DNA from: Draconibacterium orientale | GTDB lineage: Bacteria; Bacteroidota; Bacteroidia; Bacteroidales; UBA1556 | Assembly (NCBI GenBank): GCA_022736595.1 | Contig: DZDC01000033.1 | Coordinates: 1-22,110 of the forward strand | Reading direction: 5' to 3' | DNA length: 22,110 bases | Shown here: piece after piece, positions 15,073 to 22,110 of the stretch | Layout of the letters: the number at the start of each line of letters is the position of its first letter | Numbering within the stretch: position 1 is the stretch's first letter | Position numbers and translations under genes: made by a program | The notes under the pieces: model-generated | What the model was told of the DNA's origin: nothing | What the model saw: the letters and a program-made list of their open reading frames with translations, nothing else | Databases searched by the model: none

Positions 15073-15984
15073 ATGAATTTAAAAGTAAAAATTGGAAATT
15101 TAGAACTTAAAAATCCTGTAATGACAGCCTCAGGAACCTTTGGTTACGGGCCAGAATTTGAGGACTTTATCGACATTAATCGTTTAGGAGGTATTTTGGT
15201 TAAAGGTACTACATTGAATCATCGCGAAGGCAATGCTTACCCACGAATGGCTGAAACACCTTCAGGCATGTTAAATGCTGTAGGGCTACAAAACAAAGGT
15301 GTTGATGTATTCTGTAAAGATATTTATCCTAAAATTAAACATTACGATACCAGTATTTGGGTAAATGTAAATGGATCAACCATAGAAGAATATATTGAGA
15401 CTGCTGAGCGAATAAATGAATTAGAGCATATTCCAGCCATTGAGCTCAATATTAGCTGTCCCAATGTGAAAGAAGGAGGAATGGCCTTTGGTGTAAGCTG
15501 TCCTTCGGCAGTTGCAGTAACCAATGCCGTACGAAAAGTTTACAAAAAAACCATGGTAGTTAAGCTGTCTCCCAATGTAACCAATATTGCAGAAATAGCC
15601 AAAGCTGTAGAAGCTGTGGGTGCTGATGGGGTATCTTTAATCAACACAATGTTGGCCATGGCCATCAATGCAGAAACCCGTCGACCCGTGCTTTCTACCA
15701 TTACGGGTGGATTAAGTGGTCCTGCCGTTAAACCCATTGCCCTACGTATGGTGTGGCAAGTTGCTCAAGCGGTTAAAATTCCAGTTGTTGGTATGGGCGG
15801 TATAATGAATGCAGCAGACGCCATTGAATTTTTGCTTGCAGGAGCCACAGCAGTACAGGTGGGTACCGCTAACTTTATTGACCCCACCGTAACCCTCAAA
15901 ATTTTAGACGGCATTGAAGAATACATGCACCGTCATGGAATTAAGGACATCTATGAATTGATAGGAGGACTTAAGTTAAATTAG
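15073..15984 (+). CDS. pyrD: Dihydroorotate dehydrogenase (NAD+), class 1B catalytic subunit
   Basis: Oxidises dihydroorotate to orotate in pyrimidine synthesis with FMN, passing electrons through PyrK. The 303-residue TIM barrel shows NPVMTASGTFGYG (14-26), the FMN lysine K44 in LVKGTTL, GMLNAVGLQN (65-74), and the catalytic base cysteine C129 in ELNISCPNVKEGG. Lys164 lies in VVKLSPN, and a late VVGMGGI phosphate-binding turn is present. Cys as base (not Ser) and the adjacent pyrK mark it as class 1B, not the membrane-bound class 2. I use the ATG at 15073: the in-frame TTG at 15046 lies inside the end of pyrK. mqnA follows after 12 nt. Confidence 0.95.
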   Translation: MNLKVKIGNLELKNPVMTASGTFGYGPEFEDFIDINRLGGILVKGTTLNHREGNAYPRMAETPSGMLNAVGLQNKGVDVFCKDIYPKIKHYDTSIWVNVNGSTIEEYIETAERINELEHIPAIELNISCPNVKEGGMAFGVSCPSAVAVTNAVRKVYKKTMVVKLSPNVTNIAEIAKAVEAVGADGVSLINTMLAMAINAETRRPVLSTITGGLSGPAVKPIALRMVWQVAQAVKIPVVGMGGIMNAADAIEFLLAGATAVQVGTANFIDPTVTLKILDGIEEYMHRHGIKDIYELIGGLKLN

Positions 15985-15996
15985 CGATTTGATTCT

Positions 15997-16731
15997 ATGA
16001 TTAAAATATCCGCGGTTAGCTACGCCAACACCTATCCTTTTTTATTGGGTTTAGAAAAATATTACGCTGGCAAAGACATCATTATCCGTAAAGATGTACC
16101 TTCTGAGTGTGCCCGAAAATTAATTGAAGGCGAGGTTGACTTAGGATTAATTCCAGTAGCTGCAATACCCTTTGTTCCTAACGCTCAGATAGTATCTGAT
16201 TTTTGCATTGGATCAATAGGAAAAGTGAAAACCGTGCTTTTGATGAGTAAAATTCCACTTGATGCAATTGATACCATTTACCTCGATCCAGAATCTAAAA
16301 GTTCAATAACCCTAATCCAAGTTTTAAATACCTTCTTTTATAAGAAAAACTGGAACTTTGAAACTTTACCCATGGATTACGCCACCTCTGACAAGGTAAA
16401 TTCGATGGTACTTATTGGCGACAAAACACAACAAGATCTCCCCTTCCCTTTCGTTTACGATCTTTCAGAACAATGGATGAAGTTTACCCAACTTCCCTTT
16501 GTTTTTGCGGCTTGGGTAGCCAATAAACCACTGAACGATGATTTTATTTTACGCTTCAATCAAAGTCTAAAGATGGGACTTTCCAATATTTCAGAGGCCA
16601 TCGATGTTTATAACCATTCACATACCTATAACTTAGAAGAATACCTCACCCAATACATTAGCTACAATCTCGATTCTAAGAAACACAAAGCCATCGAGCA
16701 TTTTCTAAACCTTGCAAAACAATTGAAATGA
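15997..16731 (+). CDS. mqnA: Chorismate dehydratase (futalosine pathway)
   Basis: MqnA makes 3-enolpyruvylbenzoate from chorismate, the first committed step of the futalosine route to menaquinone. The 244-residue protein has the periplasmic-binding-protein-like fold of the family: the start ISAVSYANTYPFLLGL, the substrate-site region GEVDLGLIPVAAIPF, the DFCIGSIGKVKTVLL turn and YLDPESKSSITLIQVL. MqnD shares the fold but has a different N-terminus and size. The gene overlaps the next one by 4 nt (ATGA), a sign of translational coupling. No mqnB, mqnC, mqnD or mqnE is in the window, so the rest of the pathway must be elsewhere. Confidence 0.85.
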   Translation: MIKISAVSYANTYPFLLGLEKYYAGKDIIIRKDVPSECARKLIEGEVDLGLIPVAAIPFVPNAQIVSDFCIGSIGKVKTVLLMSKIPLDAIDTIYLDPESKSSITLIQVLNTFFYKKNWNFETLPMDYATSDKVNSMVLIGDKTQQDLPFPFVYDLSEQWMKFTQLPFVFAAWVANKPLNDDFILRFNQSLKMGLSNISEAIDVYNHSHTYNLEEYLTQYISYNLDSKKHKAIEHFLNLAKQLK

Positions 16732-18074
16732 AAGCTTTTCACGCCTACGATATTAGAGGAATCTTCAATGAAGATTTTAACTTAAATGATGTTTTTAAGA
16801 TAGGATATTTTCTTCCAAAACTTATGAATACATCAAAAATACTTGTGGGCAGAGACGTCCGCGAAAGTTCGGATGATATTTTTAATGCATTGTGCAGCGG
16901 CATCACAAAAGCTGGAGCACAGGTGTTTGATGTAGGCTTAAGCACCACTCCAATGATTTATTGGTTAACCGCCAAGTACGAATTTGAAGCCTCCGTAATG
17001 ATTACTGCCTCACACAACCCCAAGCAATATAATGGGATGAAGATTTCTGGGGCTCAAGCAAAACCCATCGGATATGACACCGGGCTTGGCACCTTGGAAC
17101 AAATGATCCAGGTAGAAATGCCGACCGAATCAATAGAGCTATCGCTTGTTCCATTCAATAAAAAATCCGAGTACATTCAGTTTTTGAAGACCTATTTGCC
17201 CAAAAATATTGAAACGCTCAACCTAAGTATTGATTGCAGTAATGGAATGGGAGCTTTACTAATTAAAGATTTATTAGGAAACCAGCCTCATTATATATTT
17301 GATGACCTTGATGGAACCTTTCCAAACCATGAAGCAAATCCGTTAGCACCCGAAAACATCGTTGATTTACAAAAAGCCGTACACAAAAACCAAAGTGACT
17401 TAGGAATTATCTTTGATGGAGATGCAGACCGAGTGATGTTTGTTGACGAGAAAGGCCATTTTATTTCGCCCGATTTGATGATTGCTGTTTTGGGTCACTA
17501 TTTTATGAAGAAAACTACCGAAAAACAGCATGTACTCCATGATATACGTAGCTCCAAAGCCGTAGGGGAGTATTTAAGTAAATTAGGGAACTTCCAAACC
17601 CATACATGGAAAGTTGGACGGGCATTTGCAGCTCCTAAAATGAAGGAGTTAGATGCCACTTTTGGAGGAGAACTCGCTGGACATTATTATCTAAAAGATT
17701 TTTATTATTCAGATTCGGCAATGCTTGCAATGCTTATGATTTTGGAGGTAATGATTGAGATGAAAGATAATGGTATACGTGTTTCTCAGCTTATTTCGCA
17801 GATAAAAGGCTATGCCAATAGTGGTGAGATCAACTTTAAAATCGAAAACAAAGAAGAAGCCATTGAAGCCGTTTTGAATGAAATTACAAAATCAGAAACT
17901 CCAATTAAAACCTTGGATTTTGATGGTTTTAGACTTGAGTTTGAAAGCTGGTGGTTCAACATCAGACCCTCCAATACTGAGCCCTATTTAAGACTTATAG
18001 TGGAAGCCTCGGATGAAGCATTACTTGCTCAGAAAACAGAGAAGATAAAAGGAGTTTTAAAACTCTTTCTTTAA
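16728..18074 (+). CDS. Phosphomannomutase/phosphoglucomutase (alpha-D-phosphohexomutase family)
   Basis: Interconverts hexose 6- and 1-phosphates for nucleotide-sugar and polysaccharide synthesis. The 448-residue protein has the four-domain layout of the ManB/AlgC group: N-terminal AYDIRGIF (6-13), the phosphoserine loop TASHNPKQYNGMK (S95), the metal-binding DGDADR (230-235), the sugar-recognition GGELAGHYY (313-321) and the C-terminal phosphate-binding RPSNTEPYLRL. Short length and the AFHAYDIRG start favour bifunctional PMM/PGM over phosphoglucosamine mutase (GlmM); which hexose it prefers cannot be told from sequence. It overlaps mqnA by 4 nt and is the last gene of the block; no strong terminator follows. 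Confidence 0.9.
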   Translation: MKAFHAYDIRGIFNEDFNLNDVFKIGYFLPKLMNTSKILVGRDVRESSDDIFNALCSGITKAGAQVFDVGLSTTPMIYWLTAKYEFEASVMITASHNPKQYNGMKISGAQAKPIGYDTGLGTLEQMIQVEMPTESIELSLVPFNKKSEYIQFLKTYLPKNIETLNLSIDCSNGMGALLIKDLLGNQPHYIFDDLDGTFPNHEANPLAPENIVDLQKAVHKNQSDLGIIFDGDADRVMFVDEKGHFISPDLMIAVLGHYFMKKTTEKQHVLHDIRSSKAVGEYLSKLGNFQTHTWKVGRAFAAPKMKELDATFGGELAGHYYLKDFYYSDSAMLAMLMILEVMIEMKDNGIRVSQLISQIKGYANSGEINFKIENKEEAIEAVLNEITKSETPIKTLDFDGFRLEFESWWFNIRPSNTEPYLRLIVEASDEALLAQKTEKIKGVLKLFL

Positions 18075-18256
18075 TCTCATTGTACCTTTTCCCTTTATCT
18101 TAAAGGCCAACTGCAAACCAATGACTTACATCCATTTCAATCCTTATATTTAAATGGCAGGATTTACCTCGTCTATTTATGAAAAAAGTATTGTAGAAAA
18201 ATATAAAATCATTAAAAATTAATATTATAAAATAGGCTGTTGATTGGTAAAATCGT

Positions 18257-18264
18257 ATCTTTGT
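18257..18264 (+). promoter_or_regulatory. -7 promoter element for ppdK
   Basis: TATCTTTG is an exact TAnnTTTG match, about 53 nt before the ppdK ATG, in the 243-nt spacer after the phosphohexomutase gene. A TTG at 18241-18243 is too close (13 nt) to be a standard -33 element. Confidence 0.6.
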
Positions 18265-18317
18265 CATTCACAAAAAGAGATTGAATTTCTTTTCATAATA
18301 TACATAATATCAACAAT

Positions 18318-21035
18318 ATGGAATCTACAAAAAGAGTCTATACCTTTGGCGATGGCAAAGCTGAAGGCAAAGCAGACATGAAAAACCTCCTTGGAGGTAA
18401 AGGAGCCAATTTGGCAGAGATGAACTTAATAGGAGTACCCGTTCCAGCAGGTTTCACCATTACAACAGAAGTTTGTACCGAGTACAATCTTTATGGCAAA
18501 GACGAAGTGGTAAAACTTTTGAAATCAGAAGTAGAAAGCGCAATGCTTAAAACCGAAGAAATCATGAAAGCTAAGTTTGGATCAAAAAACGAAAGTTTTC
18601 CCCTTCTTGTTTCAGTACGTTCAGGGGCAAGAGCCTCAATGCCTGGAATGATGAATACCATTCTTAACTTAGGGATGAATGATGATACAGTTAAAATTGT
18701 TGCAAAAACCTCAGGAAATGAAAAGTTTGCCTACGATTCGTACCGTCGTTTTATTCAAATGTATGGCGATGTGGTAATGAATGTGGTTGCAGCTGAGGGA
18801 GAACACTGTCCTTTTGAACAAGTGCTCGATGCAGTTAAACATAAAAATAATTATAAATCAGACACTGATTTTACCGTTGAAGACCTTAAAGGAATTGTTG
18901 ATTCATTTAAAGCCGTTGTGCGTAAAAATGCAGGTACGGACTTCCCCACTGATCCATGGGAGCAACTTTGGGGTGCTATATGCGCTGTATTTGATTCATG
19001 GAATACCGAAAGAGCCATTCTTTACCGTAAAATGGAAAAAATTCCTAATGAATGGGGCACCGCTGTAAACGTTCAAGCCATGGTTTATGGAAATATGGGC
19101 GATAATTCGGGCACAGGAGTTTGTTTCTCTCGGGATGCAGCTACAGGAGAAAATATTTTCAATGGCGAATACTTGATTAATGCGCAAGGCGAAGATGTGG
19201 TATCTGGAGTGCGTACCCCACAAGAGATTACCGTTGAAGGCTCAAAGAAATGGGCTGAAAGAGCTGGTATTTCTGAAAGCGAAAGAGCAGCCAACTTCCC
19301 ATCGTTAGAAGAAGCCATGCCAAAAGTTTATGCCGATCTAAACGCTGTGCAACAAAAACTAGAAAACCATTACAAGGATATGCAAGATATGGAGTTTACC
19401 ATTCAAGATGGTAAATTATGGATGTTGCAAACCCGTAATGGAAAACGCACTGGAGCCGCCATGGTTCGAATGGCTGTAGAAATGGTTGAAGAAGGTTTAA
19501 TTAATGACAAAACAGCAATAATGCGTCAGGAGCCCAATAAACTTGACGAATTATTACACCCTATATTTGAAAAATCGGCCAAAGCTAATGCTAAAGTATT
19601 ATCCAAAGGTTTGCCTGCTTCTCCTGGTGCCGCCACTGGTAAAGTAGTATTTACTGCCAATGATGCTGAAGAATGGGCTGCCAGAGGCGAAAAAGTAATT
19701 TTGGTACGCCGCGAAACCTCTCCCGAAGATTTAAAAGGAATGTACGCAGCAGAAGGCATCTTGACTGAACGCGGAGGTATGACCTCCCACGCCGCCGTGG
19801 TAGCTCGCGGAATGGGTAAATGCTGCATTTCAAGTGCTGCTGGCATCAGTGTATCTCACACCAGCCTTACCATCAAAGGAAAAGTATTTAATCAAGGAGA
19901 TTATATTTCTCTTGACGGCAGCACCGGTACCGTTTACGAAGGCCAAGTTGCCACCATTACCCCAAGCCTTGATGGCGATTTTGGAAAATTGATGGAAATT
20001 GCTGAAAGAAATTCAAAAATGTATGTTAGAACCAATGCCGATACCCCTCATGATGCAAAACTTGCTCGGGAATTTGGAGCTAAAGGAATTGGTCTTTGCC
20101 GTACAGAGCACATGTTCTTCGAAGGCGATCGCATTTGGGCAATCCGCGAAATGATTTTGGCCAACGATCTTGAAGGTCGTAAGAAAGCTTTAGCCAAACT
20201 TCTACCCATTCAAAGAGAAGATTTCTACGGAATATTAGAAGCAATGGACGGTTTTGGAGTAACCATTCGTTTACTCGATCCACCCTTGCACGAGTTTACA
20301 CCCAACGATGAGCCAAGTCAAAAAGAAATGGCGCAAAAACTTGGTTTAAGCCTTGAAGCCATAAAAACCAAAGTTGAATCGTTGCACGAAGTAAACCCAA
20401 TGCTCGGACATCGTGGTTGTCGCCTAGGAAATACTTATCCTGAAATTACTGAGATGCAAGCTCGCGCCATCATTGAGGCCGCTTGCGAATTGAAGAAAAA
20501 TGGATTTAATCCTAAGCCAGAAATCATGATTCCTTTAATTGGAACCGTTGAAGAATACAAAATGCAAGAAATAATTATTCGCGAGACTGCAGAAACTGTA
20601 TTCATTGAAAAAGGAATTAAAGTGGACTACTTGGTAGGAACAATGATAGAAATTCCTCGTGCCGCTCTCACTGCTGACCGCATTGCTCAACATGCCGAGT
20701 TCTTCTCATTCGGAACCAACGACTTAACTCAAATGACCTTTGGTTATAGTCGCGACGATGTAGGCAAATTCCTTCCTATTTATATCGAAAAAGGATTACT
20801 GAAAAACGATCCTTTCCAAGTGTTAGATCAAGAAGGAGTTGGACAATTGGTTGAAATGGGTACTTCTAAAGGCCGAGCAGCTAATCCAAAACTAAAAGTA
20901 GGAATTTGCGGCGAGCATGGTGGTGAGCCCAGCTCAGTTGAATTCTGCGGAAAAGTAGGTATGGATTACGTTTCTTGCTCTCCATTCCGCGTGCCCATTG
21001 CACGTTTGGCAGCAGCTCAAGCTAATTTGAGATAA
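18318..21035 (+). CDS. ppdK: Pyruvate, phosphate dikinase
   Basis: Reversibly converts pyruvate, ATP and phosphate to PEP, AMP and pyrophosphate; it can replace pyruvate kinase in PPi-based glycolysis or feed gluconeogenesis. The 905-residue protein is full length. Domains in order: the ATP-grasp nucleotide-binding domain (about 1-390; GGKGANLAEM near the start, SVRSGARASMPGMM, the LQTRNG end), the swivelling phosphohistidine domain with TERGGMTSHAAVVARGMGK (catalytic H491), and the C-terminal PEP/pyruvate TIM barrel with GLCRTEHMFF, RLLDPPLHEFTP, FGTNDLTQMTFGYSRDD and the proton-donor cysteine C864 in GICGEHGGEP. These mark PPDK rather than PEP synthase. It has its own promoter and a terminator, so it is monocistronic. 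Confidence 0.97.
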   Translation: MESTKRVYTFGDGKAEGKADMKNLLGGKGANLAEMNLIGVPVPAGFTITTEVCTEYNLYGKDEVVKLLKSEVESAMLKTEEIMKAKFGSKNESFPLLVSVRSGARASMPGMMNTILNLGMNDDTVKIVAKTSGNEKFAYDSYRRFIQMYGDVVMNVVAAEGEHCPFEQVLDAVKHKNNYKSDTDFTVEDLKGIVDSFKAVVRKNAGTDFPTDPWEQLWGAICAVFDSWNTERAILYRKMEKIPNEWGTAVNVQAMVYGNMGDNSGTGVCFSRDAATGENIFNGEYLINAQGEDVVSGVRTPQEITVEGSKKWAERAGISESERAANFPSLEEAMPKVYADLNAVQQKLENHYKDMQDMEFTIQDGKLWMLQTRNGKRTGAAMVRMAVEMVEEGLINDKTAIMRQEPNKLDELLHPIFEKSAKANAKVLSKGLPASPGAATGKVVFTANDAEEWAARGEKVILVRRETSPEDLKGMYAAEGILTERGGMTSHAAVVARGMGKCCISSAAGISVSHTSLTIKGKVFNQGDYISLDGSTGTVYEGQVATITPSLDGDFGKLMEIAERNSKMYVRTNADTPHDAKLAREFGAKGIGLCRTEHMFFEGDRIWAIREMILANDLEGRKKALAKLLPIQREDFYGILEAMDGFGVTIRLLDPPLHEFTPNDEPSQKEMAQKLGLSLEAIKTKVESLHEVNPMLGHRGCRLGNTYPEITEMQARAIIEAACELKKNGFNPKPEIMIPLIGTVEEYKMQEIIIRETAETVFIEKGIKVDYLVGTMIEIPRAALTADRIAQHAEFFSFGTNDLTQMTFGYSRDDVGKFLPIYIEKGLLKNDPFQVLDQEGVGQLVEMGTSKGRAANPKLKVGICGEHGGEPSSVEFCGKVGMDYVSCSPFRVPIARLAAAQANLR

Positions 21036-21057
21036 GAAAAACGCTTTAGAAATTAAA

Positions 21058-21096
21058 AAAAGCCGTCGGTTTACACTGGCGGCTTTTATTTTTTGT
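21058..21096 (+). terminator. Intrinsic terminator after ppdK
   Basis: AAAAGCCGTC (21058-21067) pairs with GGCGGCTTTT (21078-21087), with one G-U pair and a 10-nt loop, and is followed by a T-rich run to about 21096. It lies 22 nt past the ppdK stop and just before the stop of the convergent haem-protein gene, so it may act on both. Confidence 0.85.
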
Positions 21097-21105
21097 CAAA
21101 GTTCT

Positions 21106-21567
21106 TTATTGAATCAAAGTTTCAGCATAAGCTTCCGTCCAGTCTGAAAGCTTCTGGCGATCAGCGTCCGACAATTTTGCCTCAGGATGCATTAAGGGAT
21201 ATATTTTCATGGGCATTTCACCACTCATCACCTCAGTGCTTATTTCATCTAACATTTCAAGCTGAGCCATGGGATCCATCAACATCCAATCTGAAAAGTT
21301 TAAATCTTTTCTTCCTTCATTTATATCTCTAATAACTAGCCATTTAACTGGAGCTAAATGACTATACCAGGGATATTGAGTCTCAAAACTATGACAGTCG
21401 TAACAGGCAGTCTTTAGCATGTTGGCAATTTCAGGGTCAACATTACCGGATGCTATCAAATCGGCAGGATTATCGGCCCGAGATTCAGGCTTGCTAACTG
21501 GGAATACTTGTATTAAAACAAACAATCCTATCAGCACAATAAGAATTATTTTCCACTTTTTCGACAT
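21106..21567 (-). CDS. Haem-binding domain (Haem_bd) c-type cytochrome, membrane-anchored
   Basis: A 153-residue exported protein with an N-terminal membrane anchor or signal segment (KIILIVLIGLFVLIQVFPV, residues 6-24) and one covalent haem site, CYDCH (55-59). The stretch YPWYSHLAPVKWLVIRDINEGRKDLNFSDW (given in part: YPWYSHLAPV, then INEGRKDLNFSDW) is the hallmark of the Haem_bd domain family, and MPMKIYPLMHPEA supplies a likely axial-ligand Met. It acts in the periplasm as an electron carrier or haem sensor; the redox partner is unknown. I start it at ATG 21567: the TTG at 21576 directly abuts the previous stop. It follows the other cytochrome gene by 9 nt, so the two form an operon. Confidence 0.85.
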   Translation of the reverse strand: MSKKWKIILIVLIGLFVLIQVFPVSKPESRADNPADLIASGNVDPEIANMLKTACYDCHSFETQYPWYSHLAPVKWLVIRDINEGRKDLNFSDWMLMDPMAQLEMLDEISTEVMSGEMPMKIYPLMHPEAKLSDADRQKLSDWTEAYAETLIQ

Positions 21568-21576
21568 GGTTTCCAA

Positions 21577-21993
21577 CTATTTTGCCATTAACGATTGTGC
21601 TTGACTTGAAGCCCAATCCATTAAAATTTTATTATCAGCAGCAGTTAATTTTCTGTCGGGATATTTTTCTAAAAACTTAGCTGGAGGCATGGTTCCTTCG
21701 TTTAAAACCTTGGTAATTCCGTTTAACTTCCCAACAATCTTGGCAGTGGTATATTCACCATTGACCATCTTATCAAAGTTAAGTTTCATCTTTCCCTTTT
21801 CGTTGCTTGATTTAGCTTCATGACACCCTGTACATGATTTTTCTAAGATTCCTTTTACATTCTGTGGAATTTCAATACCGGAAGCGGTTTTGGAAGTTGG
21901 AGCTTCATTTTTTTCAGTCAACATTTGGTAACTGAAACCACTTATCATAATTGAAAAGGCCAAAACAGCCATTGAGTTTACGATTTTTTTCAT
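21577..21993 (-). CDS. Small exported c-type cytochrome / haem-binding protein
   Basis: A 138-residue protein with a signal segment (MKKIVNSMAVLAFSIMISGF) and one CxxCH haem site, CTGCH (54-58). A later GTMPPAKFLEKYPDRKLTAAD stretch (about 100-120, given in part: GTMPPAKF) supplies the distal Met (M102) seen in small Bacteroidota haem-binding proteins. The LMDWASSQAQ C-terminal helix is shared in style with the downstream gene (LSDWTEAYAE), suggesting the two are related by ancient duplication. Likely periplasmic electron transfer. A TTCTTTTG element on the minus strand, near 22015-22022, is a possible -7 with one mismatch. Confidence 0.8.
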   Translation of the reverse strand: MKKIVNSMAVLAFSIMISGFSYQMLTEKNEAPTSKTASGIEIPQNVKGILEKSCTGCHEAKSSNEKGKMKLNFDKMVNGEYTTAKIVGKLNGITKVLNEGTMPPAKFLEKYPDRKLTAADNKILMDWASSQAQSLMAK

Positions 21994-22110
21994 AATTTTT
22001 AGAATTTAGGGTTAGCAAAAGAACTTTAAAATATTCAGGCTAAAATAATCAATTTTATTTAGTACATGACAATTTTCAATTTAGACCTTCTAAGTTTGAG
22101 GTTGTACTGG

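Noticed and set aside
18092..18106. Inverted repeat CCTTTA-TCT-TAAAGG after the phosphohexomutase gene as a terminator
   Set aside because: Only 6 bp, mostly A-T, a 3-nt loop and no following T-run.
19526..19846. 106-codon minus-strand open frame
   Set aside because: Antisense to the well-conserved phosphohistidine domain of ppdK; a shadow of codon bias.

Overview
The window is about 22 kb of AT-rich chromosome from a member of the Bacteroidota. The evidence is the recurrent -7 promoter element TAnnTTTG in front of several genes, families typical of the phylum (DUF2807, DUF5606, haem-binding-domain cytochromes, an EF-G paralogue outside any str operon) and the scarcity of Shine-Dalgarno sequences. 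Most of it is housekeeping metabolism; no phage, insertion sequence, CRISPR array or rRNA operon was seen. The genus cannot be fixed from the sequence alone.

Layout. Bases 1-2675: the 3' end of an alanine/glycine:cation symporter gene converges on glycerol kinase (glpK), which lies 5 nt downstream of a secreted DUF2807 gene on the minus strand. Bases 2865-5961: a 110-residue unknown gene overlaps nadD, then a bidirectional terminator faces a minus-strand EF-G-like translation factor with altered GTPase motifs. Bases 6102-7552: a minus-strand pair of a DUF502 membrane protein and deoC. Bases 7863-8183: a strong promoter, tRNA-Gly(GCC), a hairpin, tRNA-Leu(TAA) and a terminator. Bases 8239-11717: a looser region with an orphan REC-LytTR regulator, a 367-nt gap with no convincing gene, small unknown genes, a secreted MORN-repeat protein and an ECF-type sigma factor.

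Bases 11842-18074: a dense plus-strand block, probably one operon from a clear promoter: phoH, purC, DUF5606, pyrK, pyrD, mqnA and a phosphohexomutase. It links de novo purine and pyrimidine synthesis with the futalosine route to menaquinone and with sugar-phosphate metabolism. Bases 18257-21096: ppdK (pyruvate, phosphate dikinase) with its own promoter and terminator. Bases 21106-21993: two exported c-type haem proteins on the minus strand.

How the genes fit together: glpK, deoC and ppdK feed or interconvert triose-phosphate, pyruvate and PEP pools. nadD makes NAD, and the PyrK/PyrD pair is the type that uses it. mqnA and the two haem proteins point to a quinone- and cytochrome-based respiratory chain. 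The most unusual gene is the EF-G paralogue, which lacks the catalytic histidine of the DTPGH motif.
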